This document shows positions 29,175-36,146 of a DNA stretch of 36,146 nucleotides, one piece after another. The stretch comes from Deinococcus sp. GTDB lineage: Bacteria > Deinococcota > Deinococci > Deinococcales > Deinococcaceae. The number at the start of each line of letters is the position of its first letter. Position 1 is the stretch's first letter. The position numbers and the translations under genes were made by a program. The notes beneath the pieces were generated by a model. The model did no database searches. It saw only the letters and a program-made list of their open reading frames with translations, and was not told where the DNA came from. The stretch lies in contig JAGLBK010000004.1 in assembly GCA_018260275.1 (NCBI GenBank), positions 1 through 36,146 on the forward strand. The letters run 5' to 3'.

Positions 29175-29202
29175 TGTCAGCCTTAAGTCAGAGTTTTGTC
29201 AG
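29175..29202 (-). promoter_or_regulatory. Three 11-bp-spaced direct repeats, PhoB/OmpR-like site
   Basis: Read on the minus strand, CTGACA, CTGACT and CTGACA occur at exactly 11-bp intervals (plus-strand positions 29197-29202, 29186-29191, 29175-29180), with A/T-rich bases between. PhoB-type response regulators bind 11-bp direct repeats that replace the -35 box, with a CTGTCAT core in E. coli. This arrangement fits, and phosphate control would suit an extracellular nuclease. The identity of the regulator is inference. The remainder of the 359-bp gap 29101-29459 holds a partial GC-rich repeat (about 29315-29335) and the PqqD promoter. Confidence 0.55.
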
Positions 29203-29446
29203 AGCTAAGCGGAGTGAAATTCATGAAGGTTGGCCCGTGCCCGTCTCCCTGTGCCTGATAGCTCAGGATCTAAGCGAAATAAAATCAGATGGCGTCCAGT
29301 ACGCTGTTTTTAGCTCCTCTCTCCTTGCGGGGGCCTCGTGAGAACTGCCTGGGGTAGGTGGCGAAGCCGTCTCAGTGCGGGAAAACTATTTTCCATCTTC
29401 AGAGGACAAATAAATGACGTGTCAGTCCTGAGCTTTACGGGCCTGA

Positions 29447-29452
29447 TAGCCT
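29447..29452 (+). promoter_or_regulatory. -10 box of a leaderless promoter (PqqD-like gene)
   Basis: TAGCCT (TANNNT) followed by 7 nt and then ATG 29460. No Shine-Dalgarno sequence is present. Confidence 0.45.
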
Positions 29453-29459
29453 TGCGGGT

Positions 29460-29711
29460 ATGTGGCAAGCCAACTCCGCCGTTCTCATCACCGACCTGGG
29501 CGACGAACTGGTGCTGATGCACCCCGAGCGCAGTGAGATGTTCAGCCTCAATGCCACCGGAAAACTCCTCTGGCAGCAGCTCCCGGCCACGCTGGACAGC
29601 CTGAGTCACAGCTTGGAGCAGACTTATGGCCTGACGCCTTCACAGGCGCGGGATGACGCCGAGGCTGTGCTGGAGCAGCTCAGGACCCGCGATCTGGTGA
29701 ACTGCGTTTGA
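29460..29711 (+). CDS. PqqD-like RiPP recognition element protein
   Basis: An 83-residue PqqD-family protein (winged-helix RRE fold). Family features are the N-terminal strand ITDLGDELVLMHPERSEMFSLNATGKLLWQQL, with the characteristic LNxTGxxxW, followed by a helical C-terminal half ending LRTRDLVN. In lasso clusters the equivalent B1 protein binds the YxxP leader motif and brings the precursor to the B2 protease. Both partners exist here. The TGA at 29709-29711 overlaps the TTG start of the next gene (29708), so the two are coupled. Confidence 0.85.
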   Translation: MWQANSAVLITDLGDELVLMHPERSEMFSLNATGKLLWQQLPATLDSLSHSLEQTYGLTPSQARDDAEAVLEQLRTRDLVNCV

Positions 29712-30616
29712 ACCGCTGGAGCAGCCTCGACGCGCAGGTTCAGAGCGAACTGACGCCAGCGCAGGACAGTGAACTGCGTGCGCTGTGGGAAAATCCGGTG
29801 CTGCCCGCCGAAGGTTCAGAGCCGTTAGCGCCTTCAGCACAGGCGGCGGTACAGCCACACCCGGACAGCCGCCGTATCGAGCTGCGCGAAGGCGTCCCGC
29901 CCCAGCCTGTCGGGGCCTCTCACGCGGCACTGACCCTGATGGACTTGCCCGTAGAGGCGGCCTGGAACGAGTCGCGACTCTGGCTCGACGACCTGTATAC
30001 CGAGGTGGGCCAGCACAGTTCGCGGCTGCTGGTGGGCAAAGGTGGGGCCTCAGCGGTGGCCTGGTCGCTCGCGCTGACCGAGGTTCAGCGGGCCGGGGGC
30101 TGGCTGCCCCTGCATGCCGCCGTGGTCGCGCGTGGAGGGAAGGCTGTAGCTATTACCGGCGTCAGCGGCGCAGGCAAGAGTACGGCGACCCTGCGGCTGC
30201 TGGGGCTGGGCTTCAGGGTCATCTGCGAGGACCGCGCCTTCTGGCACGCCGCGAGTGGCGAGGTGCGGGGCCTGGACCGCTGGCTGCGTGCCTTCGACGA
30301 CAGCGTGGACACCTTTGCGCCGCAGCTGCGTGATCAGGCGCTGGCGCAGCGCGATATCAAGGGAAAGCTGCTCCTGCCGTTGACGCCGGATGCAGGGGCG
30401 GCCCAGCTGTTAGAGGTTCTGGCCCTCAGTGACGGCAGCGTGATGGACAGTGCCGGGCGGGTCAGGCTGCTGTGGGAAACCACGGGCTATCCCCTGACCC
30501 GCCCGGCCCGCGACGCGGTGCAGCACGGTGTGGGCCGCCTGTTACCGCTGTTGCGGGCGCAGACTGTGACCCGCCATAACGTGCTGGACGCCGTTCAGGA
30601 GCTTCTGGAGTTCTGA
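29708..30616 (+). CDS. HPr-kinase-like protein of RiPP type
   Basis: A 302-residue protein with an HPr kinase/phosphorylase-like fold. LPLHAAVVARGGKAVAITGVSGAGKSTATLRLLGLGF carries the P-loop at 151-159, followed by the acidic ICEDRAFW (172-179). The N-terminal third is less conserved. It lacks the partner-binding N-domain of true HPr kinases. Related kinases occur in lasso clusters, where one phosphorylates the C-terminal residue of paeninodin. Here it may modify the precursor peptides or another cluster product. TTG 29708 is chosen for its overlap with the PqqD stop. The gene ends exactly where the opposing gene ends (TGATCA, 30614-30619). Confidence 0.75.
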   Translation: MNRWSSLDAQVQSELTPAQDSELRALWENPVLPAEGSEPLAPSAQAAVQPHPDSRRIELREGVPPQPVGASHAALTLMDLPVEAAWNESRLWLDDLYTEVGQHSSRLLVGKGGASAVAWSLALTEVQRAGGWLPLHAAVVARGGKAVAITGVSGAGKSTATLRLLGLGFRVICEDRAFWHAASGEVRGLDRWLRAFDDSVDTFAPQLRDQALAQRDIKGKLLLPLTPDAGAAQLLEVLALSDGSVMDSAGRVRLLWETTGYPLTRPARDAVQHGVGRLLPLLRAQTVTRHNVLDAVQELLEF

Positions 30617-31951
30617 TCAGGCGCTTGGGGGAAAGGTGAAGACCACCTTGAAGCGCTGCCGGTTTTCAGGTTCGTTGTACTTTTCCAGACTGCCCTGATC
30701 GTCCTCGACCCAGGCGTGGCCGGTAATGCCGCCGCCTGCCCGCGCCACCCCACTGACAAAGACAGCGGGATGTCCGGCGCGGCGCAGGGAGCGGTAGGTG
30801 GCGTAGGCCCGTGGCACACAGACGCCCAGACGGCTCTGCCTGGGATAAAAGAGCCGGGTCCACCACGAGACCGCCACGACGCGGTCATCGACTGACCGCG
30901 CGTCGAGGCGGTGCGGCGGGGTCGGTGGAGTCCAGCGGGCCAGATGTCTGCGCGGATCGCCGCTGCGGCGAAGCGCCCACCAGGCCGCAGCGACGTCCAG
31001 CAGTGCCCCCGGCAGATGGCGAAGAACCCGCCTCAGCAGCAGGGCGCGTCCCCGCCAGCGTCCCCATCGCGCATTCAGGCCGTCTGCCGCCAGGGCCGCG
31101 TGAATAACGGGCAAAGTCTGTTGCGTATCCAGCACCAGCCGCTGCCGGGCCGGGTCGCAGATTTCCGTGAAGGCCGCCCAGGTGGCCGCGCCCCCCAGCT
31201 GGTCAGCGTGCTGGTGCAGAGTTTCGGCACTCAGGGCATGGTTACGCCCGAGCAGGTGCAGATCAAGGTAATCGGCGGGCTTCACGCCGCCCGTGTCGCC
31301 GCCCCAGCTGCGGGCCAGGGCAATATTCAGCACGGCAGCGTCGCGGAGATCGGGGAGCCACACGGGCACTCCCTGCCAGTCGCAGCGCCGCGCCCGGCCC
31401 CGGAAACCGTCCGTCAGGGCCTGCAGGCGTGCGGCTCCCGCGCCGGTAGTTTCTGCGATGACCCAGCGGTGAACGTCCAGGCGCACGTTCCTGTCCGGGC
31501 TGTACAGGTGCATGGTCTCGTGGCTCCACAACTCCGGGTCGGCGTGCTGGCCGTCGCTGCGCCAGCCGTACGCCAGAGCGATGTGCGCGGCCCGCGTGAC
31601 GGTTGCCAGGTCTCCGGGCAAAAGGAGGTCCACGTCACCATAAAAACGCTCTCCGGGCGTGGCGTACTCGAATTCGGCGAGGGCAAAGCCCTTGAACAGC
31701 AGCGCTTCGATGCCCTCGGCGGCCCACGCGGCCAGAAGCGGGCGCAACTCGGCGCGAATATGCGCGTGGCGCAGCGACAGGTCCAGCGTCTGCTGGCGCA
31801 GTGGCCCCCGCAGCAGGTGGTCTTCGGGCAACCGGGCACGGACAGCCCCGCCCAGTCCGGCCCCCAGAACAGCACTCAGGTCGGCGGGCTGAAGGGTGCC
31901 GGGGGAGGTCAATACACGCGCGAGGGTTTGACGGCTGTCCTGAGTGGGCAT
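30617..31951 (-). CDS. Fused nucleotidyltransferase and lasso B2-type leader peptidase
   Basis: A 444-residue fusion. The N-terminal part (about 60-290) is a family-5-type nucleotidyltransferase: LLFKGFALAEFEY, the metal-binding D106-V-D108 in ERFYGDVDLLLP, and VRLDVHRWV. The C-terminal part (about 350-444) is a transglutaminase-like cysteine protease of the lasso B2 type, with C378 in SRLGVCVPRA and H412 in TGHAWVED, with D417 a candidate third residue. B2 proteins cut off lasso leaders together with the PqqD-like B1. The frame opens earlier (32080), but ATG 31951 lies 6 nt after TATATT, a leaderless start, and begins the conserved part. It is convergent with the HPr-kinase-like gene and divergent from the third lipoprotein. 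Confidence 0.82.
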   Translation of the reverse strand: MPTQDSRQTLARVLTSPGTLQPADLSAVLGAGLGGAVRARLPEDHLLRGPLRQQTLDLSLRHAHIRAELRPLLAAWAAEGIEALLFKGFALAEFEYATPGERFYGDVDLLLPGDLATVTRAAHIALAYGWRSDGQHADPELWSHETMHLYSPDRNVRLDVHRWVIAETTGAGAARLQALTDGFRGRARRCDWQGVPVWLPDLRDAAVLNIALARSWGGDTGGVKPADYLDLHLLGRNHALSAETLHQHADQLGGAATWAAFTEICDPARQRLVLDTQQTLPVIHAALAADGLNARWGRWRGRALLLRRVLRHLPGALLDVAAAWWALRRSGDPRRHLARWTPPTPPHRLDARSVDDRVVAVSWWTRLFYPRQSRLGVCVPRAYATYRSLRRAGHPAVFVSGVARAGGGITGHAWVEDDQGSLEKYNEPENRQRFKVVFTFPPSA

Positions 31952-31957
31952 CCCACC

Positions 31958-31963
31958 AATATA
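31958..31963 (-). promoter_or_regulatory. -10 box of a leaderless promoter (NTase-B2 gene)
   Basis: On the minus strand TATATT is followed by 6 nt (ggtggg) and then ATG 31951. It supports 31951 rather than the upstream start at 32080. Confidence 0.5.
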
Positions 31964-32153
31964 TTCAACCTGTGTCAGCCGCAGGATATCCCGGACACGG
32001 CAAGAGGGTACGAGTAAGGGCACCATTGCCGGTGGCTGGTGAGAGAAGACTTTGACCTGACATCTACGGCTTAATTTCATTCCTTGGTAAGAGAAAAGTA
32101 AGACTCTGGCTGGCCCAACGCCAGTTCAGCCACTTGACCAAGGAAGGCCGAAA

Positions 32154-35100
32154 ATGACTCACCGCCTGAAAACGACCCCGATCACCTGCACGTTACTGAC
32201 GGCCCTGCTGATGGCCGGGTGTGCCCAGCAGAGTGCCACCCCCGCGCCTACAGTCACCACACCGCCTGCAACTACACCGACCACGCCCGGCACCACGGCC
32301 CAGCCTGCCAGGCCCGTGCTCACGGCGGGCCGCACCTACGAACTCCAGTTCAAGCGCGACGGCCAGGGCAAACTGGTTTCTTCTTCAGTCGTGACGGCGG
32401 GTCAGCTCAGCGCCCAGGCCACCCGCATGACCGACGCGCCGCTGGCGTTCAGCTACGTGTCGTCGGGCACGCTCAACATGAACGGGCAGTGGTACGTGCG
32501 CGTGACCTACCACGTCACCAACAACTCGGCCCAGGCCATCAGCAACCTGGGCTTCGTGCCGCTGGACACTGACGCCGCCCCAGCCGTCACGCCCAGCACG
32601 GCCCCCACCGTGGGCGCGACCTATTTCAAGGATGTCAAGCACTTCGACGGTTCGGACGCCTCCGACCAGGCCGCCGCGTTAGTCCCCGGTCAGGCGCGTG
32701 ACGCCAGTGGCGCGGTGGACAGCACAGCCACGCCGTATGTGCCGATTGACACCAGCGGCCTGGGCGTCAACCTGCCCACGGGTCTGGTGCTGGGCACGGG
32801 CGGCCTCTCGGGGAGCGGCTGGCAGACGGGCGGTACCCTGGCCCCCGGAGCCAGCACCGACGTGACCTTTGCCACCCAGATGCCCGCCGTGTCCGGCACC
32901 GCCGACCCGTTCTTCTATACCGTAGTCTTTACGGCTGTGAGCAGCGTAAACGTACCCGTGGCGATTGCCCCGCAGGCCGGAGCCAACCCCAATGTCAATC
33001 TGCCTGCCAGCGGCCCCGCCTACGTCACTGGCACCATCGGCGACCCTACCGACCCGGCCTCGGTGCAGGGCCTGAAGTTCACGGTGGCCGCCAGCGACGC
33101 CGACGCGGCGGGCCTGAGTGTCACCGCGACCAGCAGCGACCTCAGTATGGCGACGGTGAGCCTCAGCGGCAGCGGCGCGAACCGCACCCTCAAGATTGCC
33201 CCTCAGAAGGTGGGCTACGCCGACATCACTGTCACAGTGGCCGACGGCACCCGCGCCAGCGCCAGCTACACCATCAAATACGCGGCCAGTCAGGCGGCGG
33301 GAGCTACAGCCAGCACGCGCTTTTTCAGCGGCGCGAGCAACGCCTCCAGCGCTCAGGACTTGGGCGGCGGCTACATGCTGGTCGCCGACGACGAGTTCAA
33401 CACCCTCAACCTGTACCCCACCACGACCTCCAGTGCGCCGCTGGCGAAGTTCGACTTCACTTCCAACCTCAATCTGACCGACACTGCCAACCCGGAAATC
33501 GACCTGGAAGCCAGTGCTCGCCTGGGCAACCGGATTTTCTGGATGGGGTCCGAGAGCAACAGCAAGAAGGGCGCGACCCGCACCAACCGTGACCGCGTGT
33601 TCGCCACCGACGTGAGCGGCAGCGGCGCGGCCACCACCCTGAGCTATGTGGGGTACTACGGTAAGCTCAAGGAAGACCTGCTGGCCTGGGACGCGGCCAA
33701 CGGCAACGTGCTGGGGCTGAACGCCAGCGCCGCCTCGGGCGTGATTCCCGAAACCGACGGCGGGGTGGGCTACAACATCGAAGGGCTGGCCTTCAAACCG
33801 GGCACCAGCACTGCGTACATCGGCTTCCGCGCCCCACTGGAGACCACCAGCAGCCGCAATCTGGCGCTGATTGTGCCGGTGACCAACTTTGCCGACCTGG
33901 TGACGGGCGCGGCCAGCAGCGCCACCTTCGCCGCGCCGATTCAGCTCGACCTGGGCGGGCGGGCCATCCGCGAACTCAAGTGTAACGACCAGGGTTGCCT
34001 GATTCTGGCCGGGCCTGCTACCGGCGGCAGCAACTTCGCGCTGTACTCGTGGTCGGGCAATGTGGGCGACGCGCCCCACCTTCGTAACGACCTCCAGAGT
34101 CTCGCCATCAGCATGGACGGCAGCCTGGAAAGCATCGTGAACCTGCCCGCCGGTAACCCCGACAGCGACGCGCTGACCGGGCAGACCCTGCAACTGCTGA
34201 CCGACAACGGCGACAGCGTGTTCTACGGCGACGGCACCGGGGCCAAGGATCTGGTAGGCCCCGCCCAGGACTGGCAGAAGTTCCGCGCCGAGAATGTGAC
34301 CGTCGGGGCCATGCCCGCCCAGAGCTGCACCGTGAATGGCCTGACCATCACGCCCAACAGTCCCACGCTGACCGTCGGCGGCACCCAGAACTTCACGACC
34401 AGCTATACCACCACGCCCAGCAACTGCACGACCTCCGTCAGCTGGAGCAGCAGCGACCCCAGCGTGCTGAGCATCACCAGTGCGGGGCAGGCCAGTGCCG
34501 TCGCCACGGGCAGCGCGATCATCACCGCTACCGTGACTCCTGGCAGCGGCACACCGGTCAGCGCCACGACCACCGCGACGGTCAACGCCCCCAGCGGCCC
34601 GGTTACCAGCCTGCCCAACGTGTCTGTGTACCGCGTGGGCGACGGCAGCACAGCGCTCACCAACACCGGGAACGCCGTCTTCGTGGATACCTACAACGGC
34701 AATGACGGAACCCTGGTGGGTACCGTGGCTCTGCCTACTGCCGCCAGCAACAAACCCCTCATTGCCAGCGGTACGGCGGCCAGTGAGGGCCTGCTCTCGC
34801 GCTCGGCAGACGGTCACTATCTGCTCCTGACCGGCTACGGCACCACGCCGCCCTACAGCGCCAGTCTGTCGGGGACCAAGTCCAGCGCCGTACCGCGCAC
34901 CATCGGGCGCATCGACGCGGCGGGTAACGTGGACACCACCACCTCGCTGACCGACGCCGTAAGCGGCAACAACCCCCGCAGTGTCGCCAGCGCCGACGGC
35001 AGCAGCTTCTACATCGCGGGCGGGGCAGGCGGCGTCAACTACGCGCCGCTGGGGGCCACTACCTCGACCAACATCATAGCGACTCCGGCCAACCTGCGCC

Positions 35101-35585
35101 AGCTCAACATCTACGGGGGCCAGCTCTACGCTTCCAGCGGTTCGGGCACCGGCACCAAGGGTGTCATGAGCATCGGCAGCGGTCTGCCCACCACCCCCGG
35201 TCAGACCGCCACCCGCCTGCCCGGCCTGAGCGATACCCTGACCGCCGACAGCTACGGCTACTACTTTGCCGACCTGGACGGCACGCCCGGCGTCGACACG
35301 CTGTATGTCGCCGACGGCACAGCGGCCAACGGGCTGCAGAAGTTCAGCCTCCAGAACGGCAGCTGGGTTGCCTCCGGTGCAGCCAGTGGCAAGTACGTGG
35401 GTCTGACCGGGGTGCAGCAGGGGGGCAGCGTGACCCTGTTCGCCACCAGCGCGACGGGCACCCAGCTGGTCAAGCTGACCGACGCCAGCGGCTACCTGGG
35501 CACCTTCAGCGCCACGCCCACCGTGCTGACCACTGCCAAGACCAACACCGCCCTGCGCGGCGTGGCCCTGGCCCCCACCCCCTGA
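32154..35585 (+). CDS. Large surface lipoprotein: shared N-domain, DUF3616-like, Big_2-like
   Basis: A 1143-residue lipoprotein with lipobox LMAGC (C23) and a Thr/Pro-rich linker (to about 55). It has the N-terminal domain shared with the two other lipoproteins (about 60-265: LSAQA, YHVTNNSAQAISNLGFVPLDTDA, GWQTGGTLAPGASTDVTFATQMP). Next comes a cadherin/Ig-like segment (about 280-375), then a DUF3616-like beta-propeller region (about 387-720: DLEASARLGNRIFWMGSESNSKKG). A bacterial Ig-like group-2 domain (about 724-805) and a second repetitive beta region to the end complete the chain. No catalytic motif is seen. The ribosome-binding site aaggaagg (32140-32147) fixes the ATG. The second precursor-like peptide follows 60 bp after the stop. 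A role in adhesion or sensing is speculative. Confidence 0.82.
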   Translation: MTHRLKTTPITCTLLTALLMAGCAQQSATPAPTVTTPPATTPTTPGTTAQPARPVLTAGRTYELQFKRDGQGKLVSSSVVTAGQLSAQATRMTDAPLAFSYVSSGTLNMNGQWYVRVTYHVTNNSAQAISNLGFVPLDTDAAPAVTPSTAPTVGATYFKDVKHFDGSDASDQAAALVPGQARDASGAVDSTATPYVPIDTSGLGVNLPTGLVLGTGGLSGSGWQTGGTLAPGASTDVTFATQMPAVSGTADPFFYTVVFTAVSSVNVPVAIAPQAGANPNVNLPASGPAYVTGTIGDPTDPASVQGLKFTVAASDADAAGLSVTATSSDLSMATVSLSGSGANRTLKIAPQKVGYADITVTVADGTRASASYTIKYAASQAAGATASTRFFSGASNASSAQDLGGGYMLVADDEFNTLNLYPTTTSSAPLAKFDFTSNLNLTDTANPEIDLEASARLGNRIFWMGSESNSKKGATRTNRDRVFATDVSGSGAATTLSYVGYYGKLKEDLLAWDAANGNVLGLNASAASGVIPETDGGVGYNIEGLAFKPGTSTAYIGFRAPLETTSSRNLALIVPVTNFADLVTGAASSATFAAPIQLDLGGRAIRELKCNDQGCLILAGPATGGSNFALYSWSGNVGDAPHLRNDLQSLAISMDGSLESIVNLPAGNPDSDALTGQTLQLLTDNGDSVFYGDGTGAKDLVGPAQDWQKFRAENVTVGAMPAQSCTVNGLTITPNSPTLTVGGTQNFTTSYTTTPSNCTTSVSWSSSDPSVLSITSAGQASAVATGSAIITATVTPGSGTPVSATTTATVNAPSGPVTSLPNVSVYRVGDGSTALTNTGNAVFVDTYNGNDGTLVGTVALPTAASNKPLIASGTAASEGLLSRSADGHYLLLTGYGTTPPYSASLSGTKSSAVPRTIGRIDAAGNVDTTTSLTDAVSGNNPRSVASADGSSFYIAGGAGGVNYAPLGATTSTNIIATPANLRQLNIYGGQLYASSGSGTGTKGVMSIGSGLPTTPGQTATRLPGLSDTLTADSYGYYFADLDGTPGVDTLYVADGTAANGLQKFSLQNGSWVASGAASGKYVGLTGVQQGGSVTLFATSATGTQLVKLTDASGYLGTFSATPTVLTTAKTNTALRGVALAPTP

Positions 35586-35645
35586 TTTTCCCCTGCTCTC
35601 TGAGCTTCCTGTTGCAAACCCACGTAATTTTCCGGAGTCAATGAC

Positions 35646-35804
35646 ATGATGAAAACCACCACTGCACAGCCCACCCAGCAGCCCACGTATACCCCGCCCA
35701 GAGTGCAGGACCTGGGCCGCTGGCAGGCCGTCACCCTGATTTACAGCCTACCGATCGGCCCCGGCACCCGGGGACTGGTGCCCACGACGACAAGCACCTA
35801 CTGA
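35646..35804 (+). CDS. Lasso-leader-type RiPP precursor peptide (copy 2)
   Basis: A 52-residue paralogue of the peptide at 28924-29100. Residues 15-30 read YTPPRVQDLGRWQAVT and keep the same lasso-leader spacing (Y15, P18, V20, G24, W26, T30). The predicted core after L31 is again exactly 21 residues. It begins IYSLPIGPG, ends TTTSTY and contains no Asp or Glu. Between the paralogues the leader and the IYS-x-P-x-x-PG start are conserved, while the rest of the core has diverged except the terminal Tyr. A ggag site lies at 35634-35637, 8 nt before the first ATG. It follows the third lipoprotein gene, whereas copy 1 precedes its lipoprotein. Confidence 0.7.
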   Translation: MMKTTTAQPTQQPTYTPPRVQDLGRWQAVTLIYSLPIGPGTRGLVPTTTSTY

Positions 35805-35828
35805 AGACCTGCCGCGCGGCAAGGAAGC

Positions 35829-35863
35829 CTGGGGGAAGATTAAGTCTTCCCTCAGCTCTCTTT
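35829..35863 (+). terminator. Probable terminator after precursor copy 2
   Basis: gggaaga (35833-35839) pairs with tcttccc (35845-35851) across a 5-nt loop, and a pyrimidine-rich ctctcttt tail follows. It lies directly before the IS5-like end. Confidence 0.55.
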
Positions 35864-36146
35864 GAGCGTGTTTATAAAGGGTCAGGGTGGTGGGATGCTT
35901 TGAGGTGTGAAACGCAAAGCTTACCCAACCAACCTGACCCACAAGCAGTTTAAGCGTATTGAGCCGCTTCTTCCCAAAGCAAAGCCTGGAGGAAGACCCA
36001 GAAGTGTAGACCTGTACGAGATTCTGTGCGCCATCATGTACGTCCTCCAAGGAGGCATCGCCTGGCGAAGCCTCCCACACGACTTCCCAGCGTGGCAGAC
36101 CGTTTACGCTTACTTCCGACGTTTTGAGGAAGATGGCACCTGGGAA
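35864..36146 (+). mobile_element. IS5-family insertion sequence (left part)
   Basis: The terminal repeat gagcgtgtttataaag (35864-35879) is identical to both ends of the MITE at 188-394. A transposase gene begins 27 bp later. The element runs off the window, so its right end and target duplication are not visible. Confidence 0.85.
35907..36146 (+). CDS. IS5-family transposase, N-terminal part (partial)
   Basis: From GTG 35907 the frame is open to the window edge (80 residues). It starts VKRKAYPTNLTHKQFKRIEPLLP and contains GGRPRSVDLYEILCAIMYVLQGG, IAWRSLPHDFPAWQTVYAYFRRF and EEDGTWE. This is the N-terminal (DUF4096-like) domain of IS5-family transposases. These proteins often need a frameshift between two frames to complete the DDE domain, which cannot be judged here because the rest lies outside. 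It is the likely source of transposase for the MITE. Confidence 0.9.
   Translation, partial: MKRKAYPTNLTHKQFKRIEPLLPKAKPGGRPRSVDLYEILCAIMYVLQGGIAWRSLPHDFPAWQTVYAYFRRFEEDGTWE

Noticed and set aside
29223..29258. Eleven-codon ORF (MKVGPCPSPCA) with a ggag 8 nt upstream
   Set aside because: It is too short to judge and is not similar to anything else here. A ggag this close to an ATG is expected by chance.

Overview
The window is high-GC bacterial DNA that looks like Deinococcus. Several genes appear to start leaderless, with a TANNNT -10 box 6-7 nt before the start codon, a pattern known from Deinococcus. The gene content also fits: SufU, a NucH/ExeM-type extracellular nuclease with a lamin-tail domain, IS200 and IS5 elements and many GC-rich intergenic repeats. 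The genus is an inference from these signs, not from a search.

Left part (1-8000). A GH13 alpha-glucosidase and a KsdD-like FAD dehydrogenase sit among small mobile elements. A MITE at 188-394 has the same terminal repeat as the IS5-family element that enters the window at 35864. From 4385 to 7873 there is a mobile-element scar. It holds an intact IS200-type element, the 3' remnant of a Tn5/IS4-like transposase with a recognisable IS end, and a single-chain acyl-CoA carboxylase whose ATP-grasp half is missing exactly from that IS end.

Middle (8000-24123). First come an ALDH-DUF779 pair, sufU, an orphan peptide-type substrate-binding protein, a DUF1684 protein and a Gfo/Idh/MocA oxidoreductase. 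A galactoside-utilisation operon follows: DeoR regulator (apparently starting at CTG), sugar ABC transporter (binding protein and two permeases, no ATPase), GH42 beta-galactosidase, GH4 alpha-galactosidase, galT and galK. Together these would import galacto-oligosaccharides, split them in the cytoplasm and feed galactose into the Leloir pathway. galE and the ATPase must lie elsewhere.

Right part (24322-35863) is the most unusual. It encodes three large lipoproteins sharing an N-terminal domain, one of them an EEP-type nuclease. Two tiny genes encode precursor-like peptides, and beside them are a PqqD-like protein, an HPr-kinase-like protein and a fused nucleotidyltransferase/lasso-B2 protease. 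Both peptides carry the lasso leader motif with canonical spacing (Y, P+3, V+5, G+9, W+11, T+15). Their predicted cores are both 21 residues long, contain no Asp or Glu and end in Tyr, and no lasso cyclase is visible. I read this as a candidate non-canonical, lasso-leader RiPP system coupled to secreted lipoproteins. The promoter of the nuclease operon has three direct repeats spaced exactly 11 bp apart, like a PhoB/OmpR-family site.
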